Source: Megamonas sp. UBA1799 (GTDB taxonomy: Bacteria; Bacillota; Negativicutes; Selenomonadales; Selenomonadaceae). Taken from it: a stretch of DNA of 14,861 nucleotides. The notes under the pieces were generated by a model that was not told where the DNA came from, ran no database searches, and saw only the letters and a list, made by a program, of their open reading frames with translations. Shown here one piece after another: positions 1 to 6,428 of this stretch. The stretch is from NCBI GenBank assembly GCA_002319815.1, contig DCFR01000062.1, positions 1 through 14,861 of the forward strand, read 5' to 3'. Positions within the stretch are counted from its first letter, which is position 1, and each line of letters begins with the position of its first letter. A program made the translations under genes and the position numbers.

Positions 1-434
1 CCAACGGTCTCAATATACGGCGCCCGAATAAAAACCAACGGAATCTTTCCCGGGGCGACCTTTGGTATGGCCAATTCGGTCTGAAAGCTTTCCAGCTGTC
101 CGCCATAGGCGTTGCGGCGTACGCCTATATCCATCACCGCCAGATACTTCATCTCCTGCCCGGCAATACGTTTTGCCAGCAAAATAATTCCTGCACAAGT
201 GCCCCATACAGGCATTCCGCTGCGAATACAGTCAGCCAAAGGTGATAAAAGGCCAAAATCCGTCAAAAGTTTTCCCATGGCAGTCGATTCCCCGCCCGGC
301 AAAATCAAACCGTCCAAACCAGCTAAATCCTCTTCGGCACGCACTTTGATTCCCCGGACGTCCTTCAACCGGCGCAGCCGTTCCAGGTGCTCAGCAAAAG
401 CTCCCTGCATAGCCAGGACGCCTATTGTCAGCAT
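1..434 (-). CDS. pdxT: PdxT, glutaminase subunit of PLP synthase (partial)
   Basis: Class I glutamine amidotransferase that hydrolyses glutamine and passes ammonia to PdxS for pyridoxal 5'-phosphate synthesis in the cytoplasm. The visible 144 codons begin MLTIGVLAMQGAFAEHL, the family's typical start. They contain the oxyanion-region GGES motif (about residues 47-50) and the nucleophile-elbow Cys at about residue 80 in GTCAGI. The family is usually about 190 residues, so the C-terminal part with the His/Glu of the triad lies outside the window. Two ATGs stand in tandem (437 and 434). The second is preferred because AGAGG lies 6 nt upstream and the N-terminus then matches the family. That ATG overlaps the pdxS stop as TGATG, implying translational coupling. 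Truncated by the window edge, not by mutation. Confidence 0.95.
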   Translation of the reverse strand, partial: MLTIGVLAMQGAFAEHLERLRRLKDVRGIKVRAEEDLAGLDGLILPGGESTAMGKLLTDFGLLSPLADCIRSGMPVWGTCAGIILLAKRIAGQEMKYLAVMDIGVRRNAYGGQLESFQTELAIPKVAPGKIPLVFIRAPYIETV

Positions 435-1312
435 CATAGGCCTCTTTCTGCCAAGCGCGGTTCTGCCGGCAATGTTTCCAGATTGATGCCAACCATTGCT
501 TCGCCAAGATCTTCTGAAATCGCGGCCAATCTCTTCGCATCGTTATAATAAGTTACCGCTTCAACAATCGCTTTGGCTCTTTTTGCCGGATCGCCGGCTT
601 TAAAAATACCAGAACCGACAAACACGCCGTCACTGCCCAGCTGCATCATCATTGCGGCGTCAGCCGGCGTAGCAATACCGCCGGCCGCAAAATTCACCAC
701 CGGCAGCTTTCCCTGCGCATGAACATATTCCAGAAGGTCATACGGCGCTGCGTATTCTTTGGCAATCGCCATCAATTCCATTGAAGAGGCCGCCTGCACC
801 CGGCGCATATCGTTGATCATTGTTCGCATATGACGGACGGCCTCAATGATATTGCCGGTACCAGCTTCGCCTTTTGTCCGTATCATAGCTGCGCCTTCGC
901 CAATACGGCGCAAAGCTTCGCCCAGATTGCGCGCACCGCAGACAAACGGAATCCGGAAATCCTTTTTGTTAATATGGTTTTGATCATCGGCCGGCGTAAG
1001 AACCTCAGATTCATCAATATAGTCGATGCCAACCGCTTCCAGAATCTGCGCTTCAACAAAGTGTCCGATACGAACTTTAGCCATGACCGGAATAGAAACG
1101 GCCTGCTGAATATCGCGAATCATTTTCGGATCTGACATTCGCGCCACGCCGCCATCCCGGCGGATATCCGCCGGAACCCGTTCCAATGCCATGACCGCCG
1201 CTGCTCCAGCCTTTTCGGCAATGCGCGCCTGTTCTGGATTGGTAACATCCATGATCACGCCGCCCTTCAGCATCTGTGCAAGATTTTTGTTCAAAGTATA
1301 TTGATTTTCCAT
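434..1312 (-). CDS. pdxS: PdxS, pyridoxal 5'-phosphate synthase lyase subunit
   Basis: PdxS condenses ribose 5-phosphate, glyceraldehyde 3-phosphate and PdxT-derived ammonia into PLP in a (beta/alpha)8 barrel that assembles into a dodecamer. The 292 residues match the usual family length. Visible landmarks are the MDV segment with Asp22, Lys79 in VMAKVRIGHF (Schiff-base lysine, Lys81 in Bacillus), Lys147 in RTKGEAGTG (second catalytic lysine), and the phosphate-binding GGIATPADAA and VGSGIF segments near residues 211-236. The ATG at 1312 has GGGGAG 8 nt upstream (1321-1326). It is first in an operon with pdxT, which overlaps its stop codon. A sigma-A promoter lies at 1378-1406. Confidence 0.97.
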   Translation of the reverse strand: MENQYTLNKNLAQMLKGGVIMDVTNPEQARIAEKAGAAAVMALERVPADIRRDGGVARMSDPKMIRDIQQAVSIPVMAKVRIGHFVEAQILEAVGIDYIDESEVLTPADDQNHINKKDFRIPFVCGARNLGEALRRIGEGAAMIRTKGEAGTGNIIEAVRHMRTMINDMRRVQAASSMELMAIAKEYAAPYDLLEYVHAQGKLPVVNFAAGGIATPADAAMMMQLGSDGVFVGSGIFKAGDPAKRAKAIVEAVTYYNDAKRLAAISEDLGEAMVGINLETLPAEPRLAERGL

Positions 1313-1377
1313 AAATGAATCTCCCCTTTAAAAATTTTATCCATTGCATAGGCGCTCTGCTCAAAGCAATTTTTCCT

Positions 1378-1406
1378 ATTGTATCAAAACAGCATTGTGC
1401 CGACAA
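1378..1406 (-). promoter_or_regulatory. pdxST promoter
   Basis: Reading the minus strand, TTGTCG (1406-1401), a 17-nt spacer and TACAAT (1383-1378) preceded by TGA, an extended -10, form a good sigma-A promoter about 65 nt upstream of pdxS. The -10 is embedded in a TTGATACAAT stretch that recurs upstream (see 1431-1444). Read from sequence only. Confidence 0.65.
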
Positions 1407-1430
1407 CGAAAAAGAAGAGATTGATCATTT

Positions 1431-1444
1431 TTGTATCAATACAA
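1431..1444. promoter_or_regulatory. Candidate operator upstream of pdxST
   Basis: TTGTAT-CA-ATACAA is a perfect 6-bp-arm inverted repeat 25 bp upstream of the pdxST -35. Its minus-strand half TTGATACAA occurs again over the -10 (1379-1387), so the promoter is flanked by two same-orientation copies about 52 bp apart. MocR-type PdxR regulators of Gram-positive pdxST operons are known to bind direct repeats. No pdxR gene is visible here, so the assignment is inference. Confidence 0.4.
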
Positions 1445-1490
1445 TTTAACTTCTAATCCCGCACGCACAGTCAGGTTAAGCTTCTGCCAT

Positions 1491-1964
1491 TCATAAGGCA
1501 CGACTGCGGCGGCGAAACCGCGTCACCAGCATTGCCAGCGTTCCCATGGGACAAAAATTGCACCAGGTGCGGGAATTGAAGAAAAGCCCCAGCAGAATCG
1601 CCGCCAGCGTGGTAACGCCAATCAAGACCAGAAACACCATGCCCATGGCGGAAATATTGCCCCAGGCGGCATGCATCTGAACGCTGAACATCACAAAAAT
1701 AAACGCCACCATAAAAGCACGGAACCAGGGATGCCGAAAAAACGCCGGCGTCTTTTTTTGCGGAGAAATCCGCCGCAGCAGCTGATCATAAAAACTGCCG
1801 CGCGGGCATACATTCCCGCACCACCAGCGCCCGCGCCAAAAAGCAACGATGACCGGCGCCAACATACAAGTCAGCGCAATGACTCCCACCGCCGGATAAA
1901 AGACCCCAACGGCTAAAAAAGCCAAAAAGACCCAAAACATATACGACTGCATCGGACTGCGCAT
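1491..1964 (-). CDS. Membrane 4Fe-4S binding protein (Fer4_5/NapH-like), hypothetical
   Basis: A 157-residue integral membrane protein with about four hydrophobic segments (roughly 8-25, 27-43, 82-99 and 105-129). It carries two CxnCP signatures: WCGNVCPRG (Cys49, Cys53) and WCNFCPMG (Cys135, Cys138), each at a membrane edge. This layout resembles the Fer4_5 core of NapH/NosR/YccM-type electron-transfer proteins, which use such pairs to hold an Fe-S cluster, but the protein lacks their C-terminal ferredoxin domain. The start is ATG 1964, which overlaps the ArsR stop as TGATG and has AGGGAGGAG just upstream. A longer open frame running back to 2297 was rejected because it only shadows the ArsR gene. 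A role in membrane electron transfer or sulfur/metal handling is inferred. The tail RRRSRAL is strongly basic. Confidence 0.75.
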   Translation of the reverse strand: MRSPMQSYMFWVFLAFLAVGVFYPAVGVIALTCMLAPVIVAFWRGRWWCGNVCPRGSFYDQLLRRISPQKKTPAFFRHPWFRAFMVAFIFVMFSVQMHAAWGNISAMGMVFLVLIGVTTLAAILLGLFFNSRTWCNFCPMGTLAMLVTRFRRRSRAL

Positions 1965-2260
1965 CAAAAGTCTCCTCCCTTTTTTTCCCGCCAGACCGAC
2001 AAAAGCGCCGCAACGCGCGCATCGGTCACATGATATACGACTTCCAAGCCCTGCCGTTCGCCGGCGATAATCCCGGCCGCCCGCAACTTCTGCAAATGCT
2101 GGGAAATCGTCGACTGCGGCGCTTCCAGACACGACTGCATATGGGATACGTTGCAGGCGCCGTTTTGCAGCAGCCCGTTCACGATACAAAGCCGCACCGG
2201 ATGCGCCAGTACTTTCAAAAGCTCCGCCAGTTCCCTGTATTCTCCAACCCGGTTTTCCAT
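1964..2260 (-). CDS. ArsR/SmtB-family transcriptional repressor
   Basis: A 98-residue winged-helix regulator with the fold typical of ArsR proteins: LLKVLAHPVRLCIVNGL (helices 1-2), the recognition helix in PQSTISQHLQKLRAAGII (residues 48-65), and the wing ERQGLEVVYHV. Cysteines at 25, 36 and 44 could be sensing residues. The classical ELCVCDL arsenic motif is absent and the helix region reads ACNVSHMQSCL, closer to redox or reactive-sulfur sensing members such as BigR/SqrR. The effector is therefore unknown. The ATG at 2260 is preceded by GGGGGA. It is co-transcribed and coupled with the Fe-S membrane protein and very probably autoregulates through the palindrome at 2301-2324, which lies over its promoter. 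Confidence 0.9.
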   Translation of the reverse strand: MENRVGEYRELAELLKVLAHPVRLCIVNGLLQNGACNVSHMQSCLEAPQSTISQHLQKLRAAGIIAGERQGLEVVYHVTDARVAALLSVWREKKGGDF

Positions 2261-2300
2261 AAAAAATCCCCCGCCTTATTCTATACTTATAAATCATTAT

Positions 2301-2335
2301 ATTTATATATTACGATATATAAATCCGCTTGTCAA
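2301..2335 (-). promoter_or_regulatory. arsR promoter with overlapping perfect palindromic operator
   Basis: On the minus strand TTGACA (2335-2330), a 17-nt spacer and TAATAT (2312-2307) form a near-consensus sigma-A promoter. The plus-strand arms ATTTATATAT (2301-2310) and ATATATAAAT (2315-2324) make a perfect 10-bp inverted repeat around TACG, covering the -10 and part of the spacer. AT-rich dyads over promoters are the usual operators of ArsR proteins, so autorepression is a strong inference. Confidence 0.75.
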
Positions 2336-2351
2336 CTGATTTTTTATACCC

Positions 2352-3536
2352 TCACTGCGCCTGCTGCGGACGAATCATCCACCAATAAAAAAGCAAAGCC
2401 GCAGCATAACCAGTCACCATAATCACCGCCATCGGCATTGGATTGCCGCTACCGCCGATACCAACCAACGGCGCAATAAGACCGCCGGAAATCATCGAAA
2501 AGAAACCGATCAGGGCTGCGGCACTGCCGGCATTTTTCCCTTGTGTGCGCATAGCCAGCGAAAAACTAGCCGCCCCCAGCACGGAAACCATCGGAATCGT
2601 CAGCAGCAGCGAAAGCACCGTGAGAACAAACGGCGCCCGCAGCCAGCAGCAAACAAAAAAAGCAGCACTTCCCGCCAAAGCCTGTACCAACGACCATACC
2701 AGCAGCCGCTCATCCGATACCCGGCCAGCCAGCCGGGCGGGAATGAGTCCAACCAGCGCAATAGCCGCCCCAATGCCGCCAAATAAGAAACTGAATGCCT
2801 GCGCCGATATGCCATAAACGTCCTGAAAAAGAAACGACGATCCGGAAATATACGCAAAAAAAGCCCCAAAAAAACAGCACTGCAAAAGGCAATGCCCCAG
2901 AAAATAACGATCCTTCAATAAACCGCCAAAACTGCGAAAGCTGGCCGTCAGACTGCGAATGCGGTGCTCCGACGGCAGTGTTTCCCGAAAAATCAGCGTC
3001 GCCAGCGTAAGGATAAGCCCAATCGCCGACAACAGACCAAAAACGCCCCGCCAGGAAGTAAACAGCAGCACTTGCCCGCCAATCACCGGCGCCAGAACCG
3101 GCGCCAGCCCATTCACCAGCATCAGCAAGGCAAAAAAGCGCGTCAATTCAGCCCCTTCACAGACATCCCTGGCAATGGCCCGCGCGGTCACGATGCCTAC
3201 AGCCCCCGAAAGCCCCTGCACAAAACGAAACCCCAGAAACCAGCCGATAGAATCGGCAAAAACGCAGCCCAGCGACGATCCGGCAAAAACCAGCATTCCC
3301 ACCAGCAGCGGACGCCGCCGCCCGCGTTGGTCGCTGACCGGGCCCGCCAGCAGCTGCCCCGCCGCCATACCGGCCATCGTCATCGTAAGCGTCAGCTGAA
3401 TAAGCGATGGTCCGGCGCCAAATACAGCGGTCATGACCGGCAGGCTCGGCAAGTACATATCTGTTGAAAGGGGCGCCAGCGCCGCTAAGGCGCCCAAAAA
3501 AAATGTCAGCCAAATCCGGCTTTTTTTATTTCCCAT
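2352..3536 (-). CDS. Bcr/CflA-type MFS multidrug exporter
   Basis: A 394-residue, 12-segment major facilitator. The N-terminal STDMYLPSLP signature (residues 24-33) is characteristic of the drug:H+ antiporter-1 Bcr/CflA branch (bicyclomycin, chloramphenicol, sulfonamide efflux). MFS motif A reads GPVSDQRGRRRP (65-76) between segments 2 and 3. RFVQGLSGAVG is the motif-B-like stretch with its Arg, and ANGL-like LVNGLAPVLAPVIGG corresponds to motif C of antiporters. The start at ATG 3536 is chosen because GGGAGG lies 10 nt upstream; an in-frame start at 3560 has no ribosome site. The gene has its own promoter (3581-3608). Its stop lies just 17 bp before the -35 of arsR, and no terminator was seen between them, so some read-through is possible. 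Substrate not predictable. Confidence 0.9.
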   Translation of the reverse strand: MGNKKSRIWLTFFLGALAALAPLSTDMYLPSLPVMTAVFGAGPSLIQLTLTMTMAGMAAGQLLAGPVSDQRGRRRPLLVGMLVFAGSSLGCVFADSIGWFLGFRFVQGLSGAVGIVTARAIARDVCEGAELTRFFALLMLVNGLAPVLAPVIGGQVLLFTSWRGVFGLLSAIGLILTLATLIFRETLPSEHRIRSLTASFRSFGGLLKDRYFLGHCLLQCCFFGAFFAYISGSSFLFQDVYGISAQAFSFLFGGIGAAIALVGLIPARLAGRVSDERLLVWSLVQALAGSAAFFVCCWLRAPFVLTVLSLLLTIPMVSVLGAASFSLAMRTQGKNAGSAAALIGFFSMISGGLIAPLVGIGGSGNPMPMAVIMVTGYAAALLFYWWMIRPQQAQ

Positions 3537-3580
3537 ATTACTTCTGCCTCCCATGAACATCTACATTCGTTCGAGCTCTT

Positions 3581-3608
3581 AGTATAACAGCCTGCCCGGC
3601 AATGTCAA
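3581..3608 (-). promoter_or_regulatory. MFS exporter promoter
   Basis: Minus strand: TTGACA (3608-3603), a 16-nt spacer and TATACT (3586-3581) with TGT just before it (extended -10). It lies about 45 nt upstream of the chosen MFS start. Confidence 0.65.
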
Positions 3609-3674
3609 ATCATTTTCTTTCGCATCGCCGGACCGCTGCCAAACTTCACTGACGCATCAGATAAAGCTTACACA

Positions 3675-3713
3675 AAAAAGCTGCCAAACGGACAACCCGT
3701 GCAGCAGCTTTTT
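3675..3713 (-). terminator. Intrinsic terminator of ttdAB
   Basis: Arms AAAAAGCTGC (3675-3684) and GCAGCTTTTT (3704-3713) pair perfectly, with a nested ACGG/CCGT helix in the loop. In minus-strand RNA the stem is followed by a U run, 43 nt past the ttdB stop. A run of T on the other side gives it some bidirectional character. Confidence 0.8.
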
Positions 3714-3755
3714 CTGTCATCTTATGCAAATGTCTGGCAAATGCCGCCGATCATT

Positions 3756-4370
3756 TTAATCCAAAAAATCAAGATGGGTGCAGATTTCATCCACAATCGG
3801 TCCTTTTTTCTGATTAAAAATCGCTTTGTTCTGCTCAAACAAATTGCCGCCATGCGTATCAATGGAAACGATCAGCGGCCCAAACTCTTTAACCCGCATA
3901 ACCCACATAGCTTCCGGCATTCCGAGATCAAGCCATTCCACCCGTTCCACTTCTTCGACACATTGTGCGGCTAAAACCGCGCAGCCGCCCGGAAAAACTG
4001 TATGAATTGCTTTATATTTCTTGCATCCCTCAACCGTATTGGGGCCCATGCCGCCTTTGCCGACAATTACTTTCAGTCCGGTGGCCGCAATAAATTCACG
4101 CTCATATTTTTCCATCCGCATACTTGTCGTCGGCCCTACCGAAATAACTTCGTATCGCCCCGGCTGCGCAGCAATTTCCCGCATAATCGGACCGGCATGA
4201 AAAATAGCTTTACCTGCCAGATCTACCGGCAGCGGCCGATGCTGTTTGATCAGCCGCTGGTGAACATCGTCGCGCCCGGTGATCAGATAGCCGCTCAGAT
4301 AGACGATATCGCCAATGTTCAACGATTCCAGATCTGCATCCTGAATGGGTGTTGTCAAAATTTTTTTCAT
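3756..4370 (-). CDS. ttdB: L(+)-tartrate dehydratase beta subunit
   Basis: The small subunit of the Fe-S hydro-lyase that turns L-tartrate into oxaloacetate and water. At 204 residues it equals the usual TtdB length (about 200). The start MKKILTTPI, the stretch GKAIFHAGPI (about 53-62), SVGPTTSMRMEKYEREF (about 77-93), VGKGGMGPNT (about 102-111) and VKEFGPLIVSIDTHGGNL (about 160-177) are the TtdB versions of these motifs as I recall them from E. coli. Generic class I fumarase beta subunits have YYVGP and RMD variants instead. Fumarase remains the alternative. The ATG overlaps the ttdA stop as ATGA and has AAGGGGG upstream, so the subunits are made coupled. A terminator follows. Confidence 0.88.
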   Translation of the reverse strand: MKKILTTPIQDADLESLNIGDIVYLSGYLITGRDDVHQRLIKQHRPLPVDLAGKAIFHAGPIMREIAAQPGRYEVISVGPTTSMRMEKYEREFIAATGLKVIVGKGGMGPNTVEGCKKYKAIHTVFPGGCAVLAAQCVEEVERVEWLDLGMPEAMWVMRVKEFGPLIVSIDTHGGNLFEQNKAIFNQKKGPIVDEICTHLDFLD

Positions 4371-5266
4371 AATTCTGCCCCCTTGTGTGACAATACTTCA
4401 TAAGATAAATCCGCAAAAATATGAAGCAGGGACCGCCGGTGCGCCCAGCAGCCAGTGGAAAGTCCGACCGCAATGGTCGCCGGATGGCGCGCAGCTTGTT
4501 CAATATGAACTCCCATGACAGAATTGGCGCCGGTCAGTCCCCCGGGGCCGATCTGAATTTCATTCAGCCCCTTCTCCATGCGCTGTTCCATCATTGCCCC
4601 GCGCGGATTCGAATTGCGGGACCCGATCGGACGCAACAGCGCTTTTTTGGAGAGCTTGGCCGCCACCTCAACCGAACCGGCAATGCCGACACCAACGAGA
4701 AGCGGCGGACAGGCATTTATTCCATAGGAAGTAATCTGATCAAAAACAAATTTGACCACACCCTCATAGCCTTCCAGCGGCATGAGAACCTTAGCCGTCC
4801 CCGGCAGACTGCAGCCGCCGCCGGCCAGATACGTATAAACGCGCACATCATCCCGCTGCGGCACGACTTCCCAGTCAATCCAGGGAATACGGGTTCCGAC
4901 ATTATTACCGGTATTTTTTTCATCAAATATCTCTACCGCATTGTGACGAAGCGGCGCCATTTTCGTCGCGACTTTGACAGCATCGCGCAGCGCATCTTCC
5001 ATTTCATCAACATAGGGAAAATGTGATCCCATCTGGACAAAATACTGAATAACACCTGTGTCCTGACAGCAAGGGCGGTCCAGTTTATTTGCCATATCCA
5101 GATCGGTAAACATGGAATCGTACACGACTTTGGCCAACGGCGTCGTTTCCTGTGTGCGCAGCTCTTTCAGCTTTGCCAGCACATCATCTGGCAAATGCTT
5201 GCTGGTATAGGCTGTCATACTTGCCAGCAGGCGAACCAGATCCTGATATTTCTCTGAATGTTCCAT
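4367..5266 (-). CDS. ttdA: L(+)-tartrate dehydratase alpha subunit
   Basis: The large catalytic subunit (299 residues) that holds an oxygen-sensitive [4Fe-4S] cluster. The probable ligands are Cys67 in RPCCQDTG, Cys186 in NACPPLLVGVG and Cys273 in STGCWAHRR. APLRHNAVEIFDEKNTG (about 104-120), AGGGCSLPG (about 148-156) and MGVHIEQAARHP (about 251-262) match TtdA-type sequences. The start ATG 5266 is chosen because GGAGG lies 8 nt upstream and the length then fits the family. An in-frame extension to 5356 would cover the promoter and was rejected. It is first in the ttdAB operon and divergent from a LysR gene, the arrangement also seen with ttdR in E. coli. Confidence 0.9.
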   Translation of the reverse strand: MEHSEKYQDLVRLLASMTAYTSKHLPDDVLAKLKELRTQETTPLAKVVYDSMFTDLDMANKLDRPCCQDTGVIQYFVQMGSHFPYVDEMEDALRDAVKVATKMAPLRHNAVEIFDEKNTGNNVGTRIPWIDWEVVPQRDDVRVYTYLAGGGCSLPGTAKVLMPLEGYEGVVKFVFDQITSYGINACPPLLVGVGIAGSVEVAAKLSKKALLRPIGSRNSNPRGAMMEQRMEKGLNEIQIGPGGLTGANSVMGVHIEQAARHPATIAVGLSTGCWAHRRSLLHIFADLSYEVLSHKGAEL

Positions 5267-5289
5267 CGCCAATCCCTCCATTGTTTGAG

Positions 5290-5318
5290 TTGTACCCTGA
5301 TTACTGTTAGTATATAAT
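5290..5318 (+). promoter_or_regulatory. Promoter of the LysR gene at 5392
   Basis: TTGTAC (5290-5295), a 17-nt spacer and TATAAT (5313-5318) on the plus strand. The predicted start is near 5325, giving a leader of about 65 nt. It overlaps the opposing ttdA promoter. Confidence 0.6.
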
Positions 5319-5338
5319 GGGCTTATATATATTTCCAA
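5309..5338 (-). promoter_or_regulatory. ttdAB promoter
   Basis: Minus strand: TTGGAA (5338-5333), an 18-nt spacer and TATACT (5314-5309). The -10 overlaps the -10 of the divergent LysR promoter by two bases, so the two units compete for polymerase. Confidence 0.55.
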
Positions 5339-5353
5339 TACTTTAGAAAATAT
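5329..5353. promoter_or_regulatory. Candidate LysR-type operator between ttdA and its regulator
   Basis: ATATTTCC (5329-5336) and GAAAATAT (5346-5353) form a dyad with one mismatch and a 9-bp spacer. It overlaps the ttdA -35 and lies just past the LysR transcription start. LysR proteins bind such T-N11-A-like dyads between divergent genes. Assignment by position and symmetry only. Confidence 0.4.
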
Positions 5354-5391
5354 CATTTACATAGTTTTTAAGCTATATTGGAGGCATGCTT

Positions 5392-6333
5392 ATGGGCGAA
5401 CGCGAATACACTTACCTGAATAAAATTTTAGAAACCGGCAGTTTTTCCCTGGCAGCACAAAAACTCTATATTGCCCAGCCATCCCTGAGCCAATTTGTCA
5501 AACGCATTGAACAACGCGTCGGCGCGGCCATCTTTGATCGGAATATGACGCCGATCCGCCTGACCGATGCCGGGGAAATCTACCTCCATATTGAAGAGCA
5601 GCTGCATCAATTGGAACAGACGCGGCAGCAGCAGATTGATGATCTCGGCACGCTGACCAAAGGGCATGTCATTATCGGCAGTTCCAACTACCGCAGTTCC
5701 TATTTTCTGACCCGGGTGCTTCCCGAAGTACGGCGGCGCTGGCCCGGCATCGAGGTCCGGCTGGAAGAAGGCACGACAACGGAATTAGAAGAATGCGCTC
5801 AGACGGGTAAAACCGACTTTTCAATTGTTTTGCAGCCGCTGACGCGTCCCGGCCTCAACTGCCTCGAAATCTTTCAGGAAGAAATTTTATTGGCCTTAAA
5901 CGCCCGTCACCATCTGTGCCAGACAAAACTCCCCCCAGCAACGGGTTCACGCTGGCCCGAACCCGACTGGACCCAGCTGGCAGAGGAACCTTTCATCATC
6001 ATTCGTCCCGGTCAAAAAATGCGGCAGTCTTTCTTTGATCTGTGTCAGCAAATGCAGATTTCTCCCCCGATCGTATTGGAAACCCAGAGTATGCCAACCG
6101 CGCTGCGGCTAACCGCCGTGGGCATCGGAGCGACCCTGACCACTGATTTGCTGGCCTGCACCATGCGTTTCAGCGGCGAACCACCGCGCTATTTTACCCT
6201 TCGCCGCTGGCTTCCCAACCGCCGCGCCATCATTGCCTGGCGGCAGGGCCGCTATTTATCAAAAGCGGCCCGCGCCGTCATACAGGTGATGCAGGAAATT
6301 GGCTTCGGCTGCCGCGGGAAAACAAGAGAATGA
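5392..6333 (+). CDS. LysR-family regulator, probable activator of ttdAB
   Basis: A 313-residue LysR-type regulator. The N-terminal winged helix has ETGSFSLAAQKLYIAQPSLSQFVKRIE (residues about 14-40) and the usual RLTDAGEIYL. A linker helix follows, then a periplasmic-binding-like effector domain (about 90-305, starting GHVIIGSSNYRSSYFLTRVLPE). The start is ATG 5392, because GGAGG at 5380-5384 is 7 nt away; the ATG at 5386 is only 1 nt from it. Divergence from ttdAB with overlapping promoters suggests it senses tartrate or a related dicarboxylate. It is not obviously an orthologue of E. coli TtdR, so no symbol is given. Control of the downstream ABC importer is also possible. Confidence 0.9.
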   Translation: MGEREYTYLNKILETGSFSLAAQKLYIAQPSLSQFVKRIEQRVGAAIFDRNMTPIRLTDAGEIYLHIEEQLHQLEQTRQQQIDDLGTLTKGHVIIGSSNYRSSYFLTRVLPEVRRRWPGIEVRLEEGTTTELEECAQTGKTDFSIVLQPLTRPGLNCLEIFQEEILLALNARHHLCQTKLPPATGSRWPEPDWTQLAEEPFIIIRPGQKMRQSFFDLCQQMQISPPIVLETQSMPTALRLTAVGIGATLTTDLLACTMRFSGEPPRYFTLRRWLPNRRAIIAWRQGRYLSKAARAVIQVMQEIGFGCRGKTRE

Positions 6334-6400
6334 TCTTTCCGGCGCGTTGCGCGGTCTGTCAAGTGACGCAGCGGAAATTTATGCAGCCCACGGCAGATTA

Positions 6401-6409
6401 TGCTATAGT
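6401..6409 (+). promoter_or_regulatory. Possible extended -10 promoter of the ABC importer
   Basis: TGC followed by TATAGT (6404-6409), 20 nt upstream of the permease start, fits an extended -10. No convincing -35 is present. Activator-dependent expression would fit. Confidence 0.3.
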
Positions 6410-6428
6410 AATAAACAGGTGATGGATA

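Noticed and set aside
2443..3467. Several long plus-strand open frames opposite the MFS exporter
   Set aside because: They are antisense shadows rich in Pro, Arg, Ser and Gln, without ribosome sites or family motifs, while the minus strand encodes a clear 12-segment transporter.
4002..5026. Plus-strand frames opposite ttdA/ttdB
   Set aside because: No ribosome sites or domains; the opposite strand encodes well-conserved enzyme subunits.
3756..5266. Class I fumarate hydratase
   Set aside because: Both subunits carry TtdA/TtdB-type motif variants (FHAGPI, SMRMEKYEREF, GKGGMG). Fumarase is kept only as an alternative.
5267..5356. 30-residue N-terminal extension of TtdA
   Set aside because: It would cover the promoter and lacks a ribosome site, whereas ATG 5266 has GGAGG and gives the family length.
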